From positions 1-60,910 of the forward strand of contig JAIXTI010000052.1 in the NCBI GenBank assembly GCA_027484025.1: DNA of 60,910 nucleotides, in the 5' to 3' direction. Under the pieces are notes generated by a model, which worked only from the letters and a program-made list of their open reading frames with translations, ran no database searches and had not been told where the DNA came from. Positions 36,527 through 45,351 of the stretch are shown in pieces. A program made the position numbers and the translations under genes. This DNA comes from a bacterium (lineage in GTDB: Bacteria; Gemmatimonadota; Gemmatimonadetes; Gemmatimonadales; Gemmatimonadaceae). Each line of letters opens with the position of its first letter. Within the stretch, counting starts at the first letter, position 1.

Positions 36527-37897
36527 TCAGCCTTCGAGCACCTCGAACGCCGGCGGACTGGGCGAGGTGGTGAAGAACAACGACCGGTGCGACGCGCTGT
36601 GGTGCACACGCAGGTAACGGTCACGCCAACGGGACGCAAATCGCTCGGCGTCGGCAGTCGGCACCATGGCCCACACCGCCCCGCCAAAGCCGGCCCCGAA
36701 CGCACTCGCGGCCGTCGCGCCAAGTTCACGCGCGTACCGATGCAGATGTACGGTTTCGGCGATCTGATTTTCGAGCGCGCGCTCGGCGCCAGCTTGCGAC
36801 TTGTCGACGAGCCGGCCGAATTCCGCGAGGTCGTTTCGCGCCAACGCATCGGTTGCCTGGGGCACGATCATGAACGCTTCATCGTAGAACTGTTCAAGAC
36901 GGCCGATGAGATGCGCGGCCGAAAACTCGTGGTCGGCCGCCGCTTCGGCCGCCGCAACAAGTGCCGGCGGGATTTCCCCAGGGACACGCATGTCGCCGGC
37001 GGCCAGAAACGCGTCGCGCAGCATGTGCACACGCGGCGCCCCCGTGGCATTCCATGCATCGACGAGCCGGTGTGCTGTGCGCGCCGCTCTGTTGTAGCGC
37101 TCCTTGGCCGCGCCTGTCTTGGCCGCCACCACACCACTCACACCAACCACGAACGTGTGCGTCTCGGGCCACGCGACGCTGCGCTCGAAGGTGACCGGCG
37201 CCCACGAGAACACTTCGAGGCGTTCGCGCTCGCTGCACAGAATGGCCGTTTGGTCCTGGGCGCCGCCCATGGTTCCGACGCCTTTTTCGCCGCCGAGCAC
37301 CCCGTAGTCCATGCCGTTCTCGATGGCACCCACGTAGCCGGCCAGCGCTGGGCGATCGACGAGTGCCTGCTGAAAGAGCGGGTGCGCCGACAGGTTGAAG
37401 AGCGACGTGAACGCCAGTGTGAGACCTACGGTGAGCGCGCTCGAGCTGGAGACCCCCGCCGCAGCGGGGAGGTTGCTGGCAAGTGCGAAGTCGGCACCAC
37501 CAACCGCACTGCCGAAGTTGCGCACCAGCCGATTCACTACCGTGCGCGGATAGATGGACCAAGGCACGGCGCCGCGCGTCGGTGAATCGAGCGATAGCGA
37601 TATCGCTTCGCGCCGTCGCGCATCGCGCAGCACGACGTTGCGGTCGTTGCGCACGCGCGCCACGATGACAATGGCACGTTCCACGGTGCACAGGAGCGAA
37701 CGGCCACCGGCGTAATCCACATGCTTGCCCAGCACCTCGATACGACCCGGCACGATCCACGCGCGGCGTTCGCTGGTCGGGACTTCGGCCTCGTCGAGCG
37801 CCTGATGCGCGTCACGCAACAGCGATCGATACGCATCCGCGACCAGCGGCGGAAACGACGCGTCGGTAAGCGAAAGCTGCACCAACTGCGCGCTCAC
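36527..37897 (-). CDS. GHMP sugar kinase, galactokinase-like
   Basis: A 456-residue kinase that should phosphorylate a sugar at C1. Galactokinase-type motif 1 is GRIEVLGKHVDYAGG, motif 2 (ATP loop) is LPAAAGVSSSSAL, and motif 3 near the C-terminus is GAGFGGAVWAMV. The catalytic-type Asp is in GGAQDQTA. In galactokinases motif 1 reads GEHxDY; here Glu is Lys, which touches the sugar-binding part, so the substrate may not be galactose. The GTG at 37897 follows the stop of the upstream nucleotidyltransferase after 1 bp. With that enzyme and the GH109 gene it forms a sugar-activation cluster. Confidence 0.82.
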   Translation of the reverse strand: MSAQLVQLSLTDASFPPLVADAYRSLLRDAHQALDEAEVPTSERRAWIVPGRIEVLGKHVDYAGGRSLLCTVERAIVIVARVRNDRNVVLRDARRREAISLSLDSPTRGAVPWSIYPRTVVNRLVRNFGSAVGGADFALASNLPAAAGVSSSSALTVGLTLAFTSLFNLSAHPLFQQALVDRPALAGYVGAIENGMDYGVLGGEKGVGTMGGAQDQTAILCSERERLEVFSWAPVTFERSVAWPETHTFVVGVSGVVAAKTGAAKERYNRAARTAHRLVDAWNATGAPRVHMLRDAFLAAGDMRVPGEIPPALVAAAEAAADHEFSAAHLIGRLEQFYDEAFMIVPQATDALARNDLAEFGRLVDKSQAGAERALENQIAETVHLHRYARELGATAASAFGAGFGGAVWAMVPTADAERFASRWRDRYLRVHHSASHRSLFFTTSPSPPAFEVLEG

Positions 37898-37898
37898 C

Positions 37899-38708
37899 TC
37901 AGAGTCGCGGTTCGAGATGACCCAACCGCTCTACCACGGCAGCGATGTCCGAACGCTGCGACAGATCGAGCACCGGCGCCGCCATGCGAACGGCGCGCAC
38001 CGATACGCCCTCCTGCACCGCCATGCCGACAGCCTCGGGCAGTTCGAATTCCCCACGCGCCGACTTCGGCACGTGGCGACAGGCATTTACGATCTCCGGG
38101 GTCACGGCCCACAGGTTCATGCCGACCCAGCGCGCCTCGTCGCTCGTCGGGTCGAGTGCGTCGCCTGGCTTCTCGATGATACCCTTGAGCATCCCATCGT
38201 CCCCCACGCGCAGCACCGCGAACGATCGCACGCGATCGGGATCGATGTTGCCGTCCCGCACGAGCGCGTCACGATCGAACGCCACCGTGCCCGCGCTCTT
38301 CTCGGCGGCGAGCGCCCGGTACGCCTCGACCGGATAGTAGTTGTCGGCGTTGAGGACGAGAAACGGCTCGTCACCGACGACCGCCGCCGCGCTCGTCACG
38401 GCGTTGGCGGTGCCGATGGGTTCGTCCTGGATTGCGAAGCCGATGTGCACGCGCTTAGGCGAGACCTCATGCGTGAAGTGCGTGCGAATCGTGTCGCTCG
38501 TCGGGCCAACCACGAGCACGATCCTTTCGAGCCCCGCGTCGGCGAGCGCCGAGATGACGTACTCGAGAAACGGGCGCTTGATTGGGATCATCCCCTTCAC
38601 GCCCGCATCCGCAACAGACGCCCGAGACGCGTCGAGGGAGACCGCAGCGTCTTCACGACGCATGCGGCTCCCAAGCCCTCGGGCCATGATGACAGCGGTA
38701 CGGATCAT
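37899..38708 (-). CDS. sugar-1-phosphate nucleotidyltransferase-like protein
   Basis: A 269-residue Rossmann-like nucleotidyltransferase. The N-terminal nucleotide loop reads MARGLGSRMRR, a variant of GxGTRxxP, followed after an inserted acidic segment by KGMIPI-RPFLEYVI and LVVGPTSD. VLNADNYYP carries the metal-binding Asp. There is no left-handed beta-helix tail. It probably makes a nucleotide sugar from the product of the adjacent GHMP kinase, whose GTG start is 1 bp after its stop. Neither nucleotide nor sugar can be read from sequence. Confidence 0.8.
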   Translation of the reverse strand: MIRTAVIMARGLGSRMRREDAAVSLDASRASVADAGVKGMIPIKRPFLEYVISALADAGLERIVLVVGPTSDTIRTHFTHEVSPKRVHIGFAIQDEPIGTANAVTSAAAVVGDEPFLVLNADNYYPVEAYRALAAEKSAGTVAFDRDALVRDGNIDPDRVRSFAVLRVGDDGMLKGIIEKPGDALDPTSDEARWVGMNLWAVTPEIVNACRHVPKSARGEFELPEAVGMAVQEGVSVRAVRMAAPVLDLSQRSDIAAVVERLGHLEPRL

Positions 38709-38746
38709 ACGGTGCGCGGACGATTAAAAAGCGGAACGCGCAATGC

Positions 38747-40150
38747 TCAGCCGGCCGTGATCGAGGGCCCCTGCGGTGCCGTGCTCGTACGCCACGCGCC
38801 GCGAGTGAAGTCGGGGAACTTCACTGGAGCGCTGCCCTTGCGGATCGACTGTTCGCAGAGCGCGTAAGGCACACTCCACGCCGCCGCGTCGTACACATCG
38901 AAATCGGGCGCCAGGCCTTCACGCATGCACTGCACGAGCCGGTAGGCCATGATGAAATCCATGCCACCGTGTCCGCCGTTCTTGCGCGCGAGATCGCCCA
39001 CCGCGGTCCAGAGCGGATGTTCGTACTTTCCCTTGAAGTCGGCCAACGGCGTCCACCGCTCACCGCCCGGGGCGCCATCGATGTACAGCCGCGGCGGGTA
39101 GTCGTTGAAGACGGCCTTGGAGCCCTGCAGGTTGTTGAGCCGCGAATAGGGCCGCGGGTTCACCACGTCGTGCTGCAACAGAATCGTACGCCCCTTCACC
39201 GTTTTGATCAGCGACGTGTTCATGTCGCCCGTCTTGTACGTCTCCTGCCACTTGGCGCTGTCCTTGGGCTCCGTCTTTTCACGCCATTCGGTGAGCCCGG
39301 CTTCGGGCGATGACATCGACACGACGTAGTCGAAGCGGTCGCCGCGATGAATACCGAGGTACTGCGCGACCGGGCCGAGCCCGTGTGTGGGGTAGAGATT
39401 GGTGTCGTGCTGCGTATGCGGGAAGCGGCGCCAGAGCCCTTCGTCGCGATTCTCGAACAGAATGGCGCGCAGGTCGTGCAGGTAGGCCGCCTCCGCGTGG
39501 AGCAACGTGCCGAAGACCCCTTCGCGCACCATGCGCAGCACCGTGAGTTCGCTGTTGCCGTAGCAGCAGTTTTCCATCATGAGGCAGTGGCGCTTCGTCT
39601 TCTCCGACGTTTCCACGAGCTCCCACGCCTGCTCGGTGGTGAGCGCAATGGGCACTTCACTGCCACAGTGCTTGCCGGCCTTCATGGCCGCGAGCATGAC
39701 GGGCGTGTGGAACGGCCACGGCGTGGCGGTATACACGAAGTCGATATCGTTGCGCTGGACGAGGCGCTCGTAGTCACGTTCGCCGTTGGTGTACACCTCG
39801 GGCGCCTTGCGACCCGCCTTGGTGCACATGTCCACCGCGCGCTGTGCCTTTTCGGGGGCGATGTCGGCCACCGCGACAATCTCCACCCCTTCGATGGCGA
39901 GCAGTTCGCCAATGACGCTGCGTCCGCGCAGCCCCGTGCCCACAACGGCGAACCGCACCGTGCCGTGCTTCTCGAAGGACATGCCCAGCATGGAGCCGTT
40001 GCCGCTCCAGGTGGGGGCCATGAGATCCACGCGCCAGTCGTCGGTGCTTGCCAGCAGTCGGGCGGGCGTGGCCGTGACTGCCGCTGCAGCCGCCGCGGCG
40101 GCACCGGCCAGCAGTTCCCGACGAGTCAACGGGGAATGCGCGTCGCTCAT
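38747..40150 (-). CDS. TAT-exported Gfo/Idh/MocA protein of glycoside hydrolase family 109 type
   Basis: A 467-residue NAD-dependent oxidoreductase-fold protein. A twin-arginine signal (LTRRELLAGAA) begins the protein. The Rossmann loop is AVVGTGLRGRS, followed by ADI for NAD. Blocks MMENCCYGNSELTVLRMVREG, and HGLGPVAQYLGIHRGDRFDY (cited in part), are hallmark sequences of GH109 alpha-N-acetylgalactosaminidases, which use tightly bound NAD in a redox-elimination mechanism. GH109 enzymes remove terminal alpha-GalNAc. Proteins near this family have other alpha- or beta-activities, so the exact linkage is open. Its start overlaps the nucleotidyltransferase stop by 4 bp. Confidence 0.85.
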   Translation of the reverse strand: MSDAHSPLTRRELLAGAAAAAAAAVTATPARLLASTDDWRVDLMAPTWSGNGSMLGMSFEKHGTVRFAVVGTGLRGRSVIGELLAIEGVEIVAVADIAPEKAQRAVDMCTKAGRKAPEVYTNGERDYERLVQRNDIDFVYTATPWPFHTPVMLAAMKAGKHCGSEVPIALTTEQAWELVETSEKTKRHCLMMENCCYGNSELTVLRMVREGVFGTLLHAEAAYLHDLRAILFENRDEGLWRRFPHTQHDTNLYPTHGLGPVAQYLGIHRGDRFDYVVSMSSPEAGLTEWREKTEPKDSAKWQETYKTGDMNTSLIKTVKGRTILLQHDVVNPRPYSRLNNLQGSKAVFNDYPPRLYIDGAPGGERWTPLADFKGKYEHPLWTAVGDLARKNGGHGGMDFIMAYRLVQCMREGLAPDFDVYDAAAWSVPYALCEQSIRKGSAPVKFPDFTRGAWRTSTAPQGPSITAG

Positions 40151-41136
40151 CCTTCGCCTCGCAGCTGTGAATGGTCACCGATGTTGAGACTGCCCGCGAC
40201 CCCTTCGATGAGCACGTCGTCGCCGATCATGCAGTCATGCAACGACGCATTCGTGATCGTGACGCGTTCGCCGGCCACCGTGTCGCGCACGGTACTCTGA
40301 CGCACGATGCTCCCGGTACCAAGTGAGACGTTGGGGCCCACCGTCGCGTGCTCGATGACGCACCCATCCTCGATGTACACGGGCTCGATGATCGTCGCGC
40401 CCTCGCCGAGCTGCGCCGGCGTACGCGCGCGTCCTTTTTCGAGCATGACGCGGTTGGTATCGAGCAGCGTTTCGAGCTGGCCGGCATCGTACCAGCCTTC
40501 GACATCGACGACTTTGATTTTGGCGCTCTTGTCGATCATGTACTGGAAGGCGTCGGTGAGGTACCACTCGCCCTTGTTGGGCGCGGTGGTAAGCACGTGC
40601 GCCACCCCTTCGAGCAGCAGCTGCCAGTTGCGGATGTAGTAGAGCCCGATGTTGGCGCGCTTGGAGATGGGCGTCTTGGGCTTCTCCACGATACGCGTCA
40701 TGTGCTCGTTCTCGTCGGTGACCACGACGCCAAAGCGCTGGTAGTCTTCGACTTCTTTCGTCCAGATGATGCCGTCGTCGGTGCTGTCCTTGAGAATGCT
40801 CAGGTCGGCATCGAAGATGGTGTCGACGAAAATGATGAGCACCGGCGAGTCGATGTAATCGCGCGCCCGCGCAATGGCGCCGGCGGTGCCGTCCTGCACA
40901 TCCTGCTCGATGAAGATGCTCGGGATGTTGTAGGCTGACCGGGCAAACGCTTCGGCCTTCTCCTTGAGATGGCCGGTGATGTACACCACCTGCTCGACGT
41001 TCCCGAGTGCCTGTACGTCATCCATGACGTAGCTCATAACCGGGCGGCCGGCGACCTTGAGCATGGGCTTGGGCACGACATGCGTGTGCGGCCGGAGCCG
41101 GGTGCCCTTCCCCGCCAGCGGGATGATGACCTTCAT
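40147..41136 (-). CDS. sugar-1-phosphate nucleotidyltransferase with left-handed beta-helix tail
   Basis: A 329-residue enzyme of the RfbA/GlmU-like class. The N-terminus MKVIIPLAGKGTRLRPHTHVVPKPML has the complete nucleotide-binding signature (key part GKGTRLRP, then PKPM). FVDTIFDADL carries the metal Asp, and GWYDAGQLETLL closes the transferase domain. From about residue 245, hexapeptide repeats (GEGATI, PVYIEDG, ATVGPNVSLG) form a beta-helix, as in dTDP-glucose or bifunctional UDP-sugar enzymes. It heads the three-gene overlapping run with the GH109 and downstream genes. A terminator separates it from the cupin gene upstream. Confidence 0.87.
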   Translation of the reverse strand: MKVIIPLAGKGTRLRPHTHVVPKPMLKVAGRPVMSYVMDDVQALGNVEQVVYITGHLKEKAEAFARSAYNIPSIFIEQDVQDGTAGAIARARDYIDSPVLIIFVDTIFDADLSILKDSTDDGIIWTKEVEDYQRFGVVVTDENEHMTRIVEKPKTPISKRANIGLYYIRNWQLLLEGVAHVLTTAPNKGEWYLTDAFQYMIDKSAKIKVVDVEGWYDAGQLETLLDTNRVMLEKGRARTPAQLGEGATIIEPVYIEDGCVIEHATVGPNVSLGTGSIVRQSTVRDTVAGERVTITNASLHDCMIGDDVLIEGVAGSLNIGDHSQLRGEG

Positions 41137-41196
41137 TGCGAGTACCGGGTGGGAGAGTACTGGGTCATGTCACGTGCGAATCCCCGCAAAATGCAG

Positions 41197-41230
41197 AACG
41201 GCGATGCTCCGTGGGAAGGGCATCGCCGTT
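41197..41230 (-). terminator. terminator downstream of the cupin gene
   Basis: AACGGCGATGC at 41197-41207 pairs perfectly with its complement at 41220-41230 (11 bp, 12-nt loop). On the minus strand the stem is followed by CTGCATTTTG. It separates the cupin gene from the nucleotidyltransferase gene. Confidence 0.65.
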
Positions 41231-41255
41231 TGAAAGCGTAGGTTTTGTGCGTCGG

Positions 41256-41633
41256 TCAGGGCGCGCTCGTACCTTCGCGGCCGTACCGATCCTTGATCCG
41301 GACGATGTCGTCGAGCTCCGGGGTGCTCGCCTCGAGGACATCGCAATCGGTGACGGCTTCCATGTAGTGCACCGTGCCCGGCGTGATTCGGAAGGACTGT
41401 CCCGTCGTCAGTGCCTGATCCTGCATTCGGCTTTCTCCCGGAAGCTGGACCCAGTACTTCATCTCACCCTTCAGCAGATACACGGTCTCGTCCTTCCGCT
41501 CGTGATACTGCACGGAAAGTGCCTGCCCCGCCTTGACGTGCAGAATCTTGCCGACGTAGCGATCAGTATGCGCCCAGATGGTCTCGTGTCCCCACGGCTT
41601 CGGCACGTGGCGAACTTCAACACGACCACTCAT
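41256..41633 (-). CDS. cupin-domain protein, mannose-6-phosphate isomerase type II-like
   Basis: A 125-residue single cupin barrel. It matches the C-terminal PMI domain of bifunctional mannose enzymes: PKPWGHETIW at the start, LSVQYHERKDETVYLLKG (metal-site His, His/Glu cluster QYHERKDE), and RITPGTVHYMEA. It is small and stands alone, so an isomerase or sugar-binding role is possible but unproven. ATG 41633 is chosen because GAGGAA precedes it by about 6 bp; the open frame to 41741 would overlap the peptidase gene. It lies 40 bp after the M1 peptidase stop on the same strand. Confidence 0.82.
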   Translation of the reverse strand: MSGRVEVRHVPKPWGHETIWAHTDRYVGKILHVKAGQALSVQYHERKDETVYLLKGEMKYWVQLPGESRMQDQALTTGQSFRITPGTVHYMEAVTDCDVLEASTPELDDIVRIKDRYGREGTSAP

Positions 41634-41673
41634 CAGCAGTTCCTCGTTCGGTGATGGACAGACATTCGTTTGG

Positions 41674-43665
41674 TCAGCGTTGCGGCGCCAGCAGATGGGA
41701 AACCGAAGAAGTGCGACTTTCGACACTTCCGAAGGGGTCAAGCGAAACGCGTTGGGGCGGCCTTTTCACAACCACCATCAGGATCTGCCGCTCCTTGGCT
41801 GGATCACCGCGTACGATGGTCCATCCGGCGTCCGTCTGTACGCCGACCGGCATCGGATGACGATACACACCCGTGCGCTGTAAGTGCAGCGTCACCACCC
41901 AAGTGCTGTCGGTACCCGCAACGGCCGGCCGAACGGCAAATGAGTCAAGGCGGTAATCTATGGCACCGGTCCTCTCGATCCACTGATCGAAGAACCACCC
42001 CATTGGCTGGCCTGCGACCTCTTCGGCGACCCGCTGGAACGCCCACCGGTCCACATGCTTGAACTTCCAGCGCGCAAAGTAGCGCCGGAGCAGGTCACGG
42101 AAGGGAGCGTCGCCGAGCACGTCGTGAAGTGCAGAGTACATGCCGGCGGCGCGGTCGTAGACGACGGCGTCGTAGGCGTCCTTGTTGGCAAAGAGATCGG
42201 CGCGCAGGCCAATGGGGGGCGCGTCGGGCAAGGCCACCGGTGCCTCCACGGCCGCGGTGAACTGCTCGACCGCCCGCAGACGACGCCGCAGGCTGCTGTC
42301 GGTGACAGTGTTCGGGTCGAAGAGCCCCTTGGCCGCCCGTTCGAGCGCCAGCGGCACACGGGCTTCGCCACGCGCCCAGTACTCCGAATAGGTGGTGAAC
42401 CCTTCGTCGAGCCAGGCACTCTGCCACTCGTTGTTGGCGAGCAGCCCGTAGGTGAACTGGTGCCCGGCCTCGTGCACCACCAGCGAGGCGTCCTCCTCGC
42501 CATTCATGACGAGCATGGGGAACTCGGTGCCGCTCTCCTCAATGCGCTGGGCAATCGTGAGTTGCGGCCAGGCGTACGCGCCGTACAGCCCCTCCAGCCA
42601 CTGCATGGCGCTGCGCAGTTGGGCCATGGTGCGCCCGGGCTCCCAGCTTTCGTGGAGCACATGCAGCGCCACGGTGTCTGGCGCGCGACCATCACTGTGC
42701 GTGCGTACCCAATGGCTCCCCTCGTAGCGGAAGTCGGGGGAAACGCTGAAGCCGAAGTGGTGGACCCGCTGCGCCACGAAGCGCACCGCGCGGTGTGTGG
42801 CGGGGACCCTTACTGTGGGTGCGCGCGCCGCCAAGGCTGCGGGCGCGTTTGTCTGGATGCGCGGGGCAATGCTGCCCGGCAGCTTCGCACGCTGCCACCC
42901 GGGGTCGCCACTCACGGGCACGCCCGATGCGGCGATGACCTGGTCACGGGGCAGCACGAAGGTCACGTCGAAGGTGCCGAACTCGCCGTACAGCTCCCCC
43001 TGTCGTACGAACGCATTGGGGTGCCACCCCTGTCGATCGTACACGGCCACCTTGGGAAACCACTGCGCGAAGTCGTAGTGCCGCCCGCGCCGCCCCTGTC
43101 GCCGCGGCAGTGTGCTGGGACGCGCCTCCCACGCCATCTGCACATTGATGGACTTCCCGGGGAGGAGTGGCCGCGGCAAGCGCAGCCGGACCACGGAACT
43201 GTCGGGCGACAGCGGATAGTCTACCTTCAACGCCTGTTGCCCCACCCGAGGCGCCGCCGTGAACCGCTCGAAGGCCTGATCGGTGGGCGCGAGCGACTGG
43301 AAGCTCTTCACCCCCAGCGCCGCATCACGCTGGCTCCACCGGCTATTGGGTCGAAAGGCGTTGAGGTGCTGGTGCAGCCACAGCTCGCGCAGCGTGTCGG
43401 GGCTCGCGTTCACGTAGTGCAAGGTGCCCGTGGCCCGCAGCAGACCTTGCGTTTCGTCGAGCGTGGCGACGATCTGGTAGTCGGCACGCTGCTGCCAGTA
43501 GCCCGTGGTATCGCCCGCAGACGGCGTCGTCGGCGCGCGTATCGGCACGCGCGGCGCGCTGGCGCCCTGGTTGGGGAGCGCCTGCGCGGACAAGCCGGTG
43601 GCAGCACTGGTAACGACCGAGATGGCCGCGACGGCTCGTTCGAAAGCCTTGATGCAACGACGCAT
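41674..43665 (-). CDS. secreted M1-family zinc metallopeptidase
   Basis: A 663-residue exported aminopeptidase-like enzyme. A signal peptide covers about residues 1-27 (ending GLSAQ). The zinc site is HEAGH in VVHEAGHQFTYG with the third ligand Glu in WLDEGFTTYSEYW. The usual GxMEN exopeptidase motif is replaced by GTEFPMLVMNG, so aminopeptidase specificity is uncertain; similar secreted bacterial members share this variation. The N-terminal saddle domain and a helical C-terminal domain are present. The ATG at 43665 is chosen for the signal peptide; the frame is open to 43734. It lies downstream of the ATP synthase run but behind a hairpin. Confidence 0.9.
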   Translation of the reverse strand: MRRCIKAFERAVAAISVVTSAATGLSAQALPNQGASAPRVPIRAPTTPSAGDTTGYWQQRADYQIVATLDETQGLLRATGTLHYVNASPDTLRELWLHQHLNAFRPNSRWSQRDAALGVKSFQSLAPTDQAFERFTAAPRVGQQALKVDYPLSPDSSVVRLRLPRPLLPGKSINVQMAWEARPSTLPRRQGRRGRHYDFAQWFPKVAVYDRQGWHPNAFVRQGELYGEFGTFDVTFVLPRDQVIAASGVPVSGDPGWQRAKLPGSIAPRIQTNAPAALAARAPTVRVPATHRAVRFVAQRVHHFGFSVSPDFRYEGSHWVRTHSDGRAPDTVALHVLHESWEPGRTMAQLRSAMQWLEGLYGAYAWPQLTIAQRIEESGTEFPMLVMNGEEDASLVVHEAGHQFTYGLLANNEWQSAWLDEGFTTYSEYWARGEARVPLALERAAKGLFDPNTVTDSSLRRRLRAVEQFTAAVEAPVALPDAPPIGLRADLFANKDAYDAVVYDRAAGMYSALHDVLGDAPFRDLLRRYFARWKFKHVDRWAFQRVAEEVAGQPMGWFFDQWIERTGAIDYRLDSFAVRPAVAGTDSTWVVTLHLQRTGVYRHPMPVGVQTDAGWTIVRGDPAKERQILMVVVKRPPQRVSLDPFGSVESRTSSVSHLLAPQR

Positions 43666-43686
43666 GGCACAGCTCCGAAAGCACGA

Positions 43687-43721
43687 CGGGGAGTGCGTCA
43701 CCAGTGGTGAGGCACTCCCCG
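43687..43721 (-). terminator. hairpin after atpH
   Basis: CGGGGAGTGC (43687-43696) pairs with GCACTCCCCG (43712-43721), and inside it TCACC (43698-43702) pairs with GGTGA (43706-43710). There is no T-run. Its place 33 bp past the atpH stop suggests it ends the Fo operon. Confidence 0.6.
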
Positions 43722-43754
43722 CAATTGGTGTCACGTGAAACAGGGTCGCCAGCC

Positions 43755-44312
43755 TTACGCGCGTCCCGTGCCCATACGGCGGCGTAGCTTGCCGAGCTTG
43801 CGGCGCACCGAGCCGTCCATGACGGTGTCGCCCATGCGGACGACTACACCACCGATGATGCTGGGATCGATGTTCACGTGCGGCACGACCGTCTTGCCGA
43901 CGATCTTGGACAACCGCTGCGCGATCATCGCCGTGTCCTCGTCGCTCGTGGCACGCGCCACGGTGACGCGGGCGTGCACGATGCCTTCGGAGGCGTCGAG
44001 GAGCGTGTCGTACTCGTCGGCGATGGTCGGAATGAGCATCTGGCGACGGTTCTTGACGAGCTGCTCGAGGAATCGCAGGAACAGGCGCGGCACGCGGTCG
44101 GTGAGCGCCTTGCTGAGCACCATCGACTTGGCGTCAGCGCTGATGCGCGGCGACTCGAGGAAGCGGCTGAGCGTGACGTCACTACGAATGGCGGTTGCGA
44201 CCTGACGGAGCATGCTGCCCCAGCCCGCAGCGTCTTCGGCCTTGCGAGCGAGGGTAAGCAACGCCTCGGCGTAGTTACGGGCGACGGATTCGCCCTGCAC
44301 GCCGGCGGGCAT
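43755..44312 (-). CDS. atpH: F-type ATP synthase subunit delta
   Basis: A 185-residue stalk subunit joining F1 to the b-subunit. The start ARNYAEALLTLARK and the C-terminal block DPSIIGGVVVRMGDTVMDGSVRRKLGKLRR (diagnostic part GGVVVRMGDTVMDGSV) are typical of OSCP/delta. Its ATG shares one base with the atpF stop, so translation is coupled. In most operons atpA follows at once; here the reading ends with a hairpin and an unrelated peptidase gene, so the F1 genes must be elsewhere. Confidence 0.95.
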   Translation of the reverse strand: MPAGVQGESVARNYAEALLTLARKAEDAAGWGSMLRQVATAIRSDVTLSRFLESPRISADAKSMVLSKALTDRVPRLFLRFLEQLVKNRRQMLIPTIADEYDTLLDASEGIVHARVTVARATSDEDTAMIAQRLSKIVGKTVVPHVNIDPSIIGGVVVRMGDTVMDGSVRRKLGKLRRRMGTGRA

Positions 44313-44908
44313 CAGCGAGCCGCCTTGCCGTCGAGCGATGCGAGGAAGCTCTCGACGATCTGACGGTTGCCAGTCGAGTCGAGGTTCTGCTCGATGACGC
44401 GCGAGGCGCCCGCGATGGCCAGGTCGACCGCTTCGCGGCGAAGGTCGGCAATGGCGGCCGACTTCTCGCCTTCGATGGTGCGGCGGGCCTGCTCGATCAT
44501 CTCTTCCTGCTGCTGCTTGGTCTGCGCGACGAGATCGGCGCGCATCTTTTCGGCCGTCGCGCGGCTTTCGGCGATGATCTGCTGCGCTTCGTTGCGCGCG
44601 TTCTCGAGCTGTGCGCGCTGCTGCGCGAGCAACTGCTCGGATTCGGCGCGATCGCGCTTGGCGCCCTCGATCGCGTCTTCAAGCGCCTTTTCACGCGCCT
44701 CGACGGCAGCGAAGAGCGGCTTGAAGGCGAACTTGGAGAGCACGACGAGCAACAGCACGAAGATAACCAGCGTCCACGCCATCACGCCGGTGGCCGGCGC
44801 GAGGAGATCGACCGGGCCTTCGGCCGCTTCGTTGGCAAACGCGGGGGGCGCTGAAAGCATCAGCGAGGCAGCAAGCACGCCGGCACGGCGGGCAGAAAAA
44901 GCGAACAT
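44312..44908 (-). CDS. atpF: F-type ATP synthase subunit b
   Basis: A 198-residue peripheral stalk subunit. One membrane helix (WTLVIFVLLLVVLSKFAF) leads to a long charged coiled coil (AVEAREKALEDAIEGAKRDRAESEQ and on). Oddly, before the membrane helix there is a second hydrophobic segment ending APPAFANEA, which looks like a cleavable signal peptide; normal b-subunits have only a few residues there. ATG 44908 is used; a GTG at 44920 would add four residues. It overlaps atpH by one base and follows atpE by 65 bp. Confidence 0.93.
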   Translation of the reverse strand: MFAFSARRAGVLAASLMLSAPPAFANEAAEGPVDLLAPATGVMAWTLVIFVLLLVVLSKFAFKPLFAAVEAREKALEDAIEGAKRDRAESEQLLAQQRAQLENARNEAQQIIAESRATAEKMRADLVAQTKQQQEEMIEQARRTIEGEKSAAIADLRREAVDLAIAGASRVIEQNLDSTGNRQIVESFLASLDGKAAR

Positions 44909-44973
44909 GGAAGAGTCCACGAAGAAAGAGAGTGCGGCGGGGCGCCCGTTCGGACGCCCCGCGCGCGATCAGA

Positions 44974-45252
44974 TCAGAACGTGATCTTGCCCTGGATCGA
45001 ATAGCCGATCACGACGCCGAACAGCGCGGCGCCTTCGATGAGGGCGGCCAGGATGAGCGCAGCCGTCTGGATGCGGCCGGCCACTTCGGGCTGACGCGCC
45101 ATGCCTTCAACCGCCGAACCACCGATGCGGCCGATGCCCATGCCAGCGCCGATCACCGCGCCACCGGCGGCAATGCCAGCGCCGATCATCGCCATGCCCT
45201 TCGGATCCTGAACAACCGGGGCAGCAGCCTGCAGGAGACCCATGATTTCCAT
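44974..45252 (-). CDS. atpE: F-type ATP synthase subunit c
   Basis: A 92-residue ring subunit with two membrane helices. The first has a glycine-rich AGIAAGGAVIGAGMGIG stretch, the polar loop is ARQPEV, and the second carries the ion-binding Glu in AALIEGAALFG. There is no Gln/Ser pattern of sodium-binding rings, so proton coupling is likely. The ATG at 45252 has GGAG about 8 bp upstream. The 186-bp gap between atpB and atpE is long and contains small hairpins, possibly a translation enhancer for this highly expressed subunit. Confidence 0.95.
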   Translation of the reverse strand: MEIMGLLQAAAPVVQDPKGMAMIGAGIAAGGAVIGAGMGIGRIGGSAVEGMARQPEVAGRIQTAALILAALIEGAALFGVVIGYSIQGKITF

Positions 45253-45351
45253 CGTATAACTCCAAAAAGAAAGTCGTGTTGGTCCTTCACTCCCGACGGA
45301 CACTCTGGTCCGCGTTTTCCGCCAACGAACCCGAAGGTTCAGCGGAGATCA

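Noticed and set aside
38747..40150. Inositol or glucose-fructose oxidoreductase instead of GH109
   Set aside because: The fold is shared, but the YGNSELTVLRMVREG and HGLGPVAQYLGI blocks are specific to the GH109 group.
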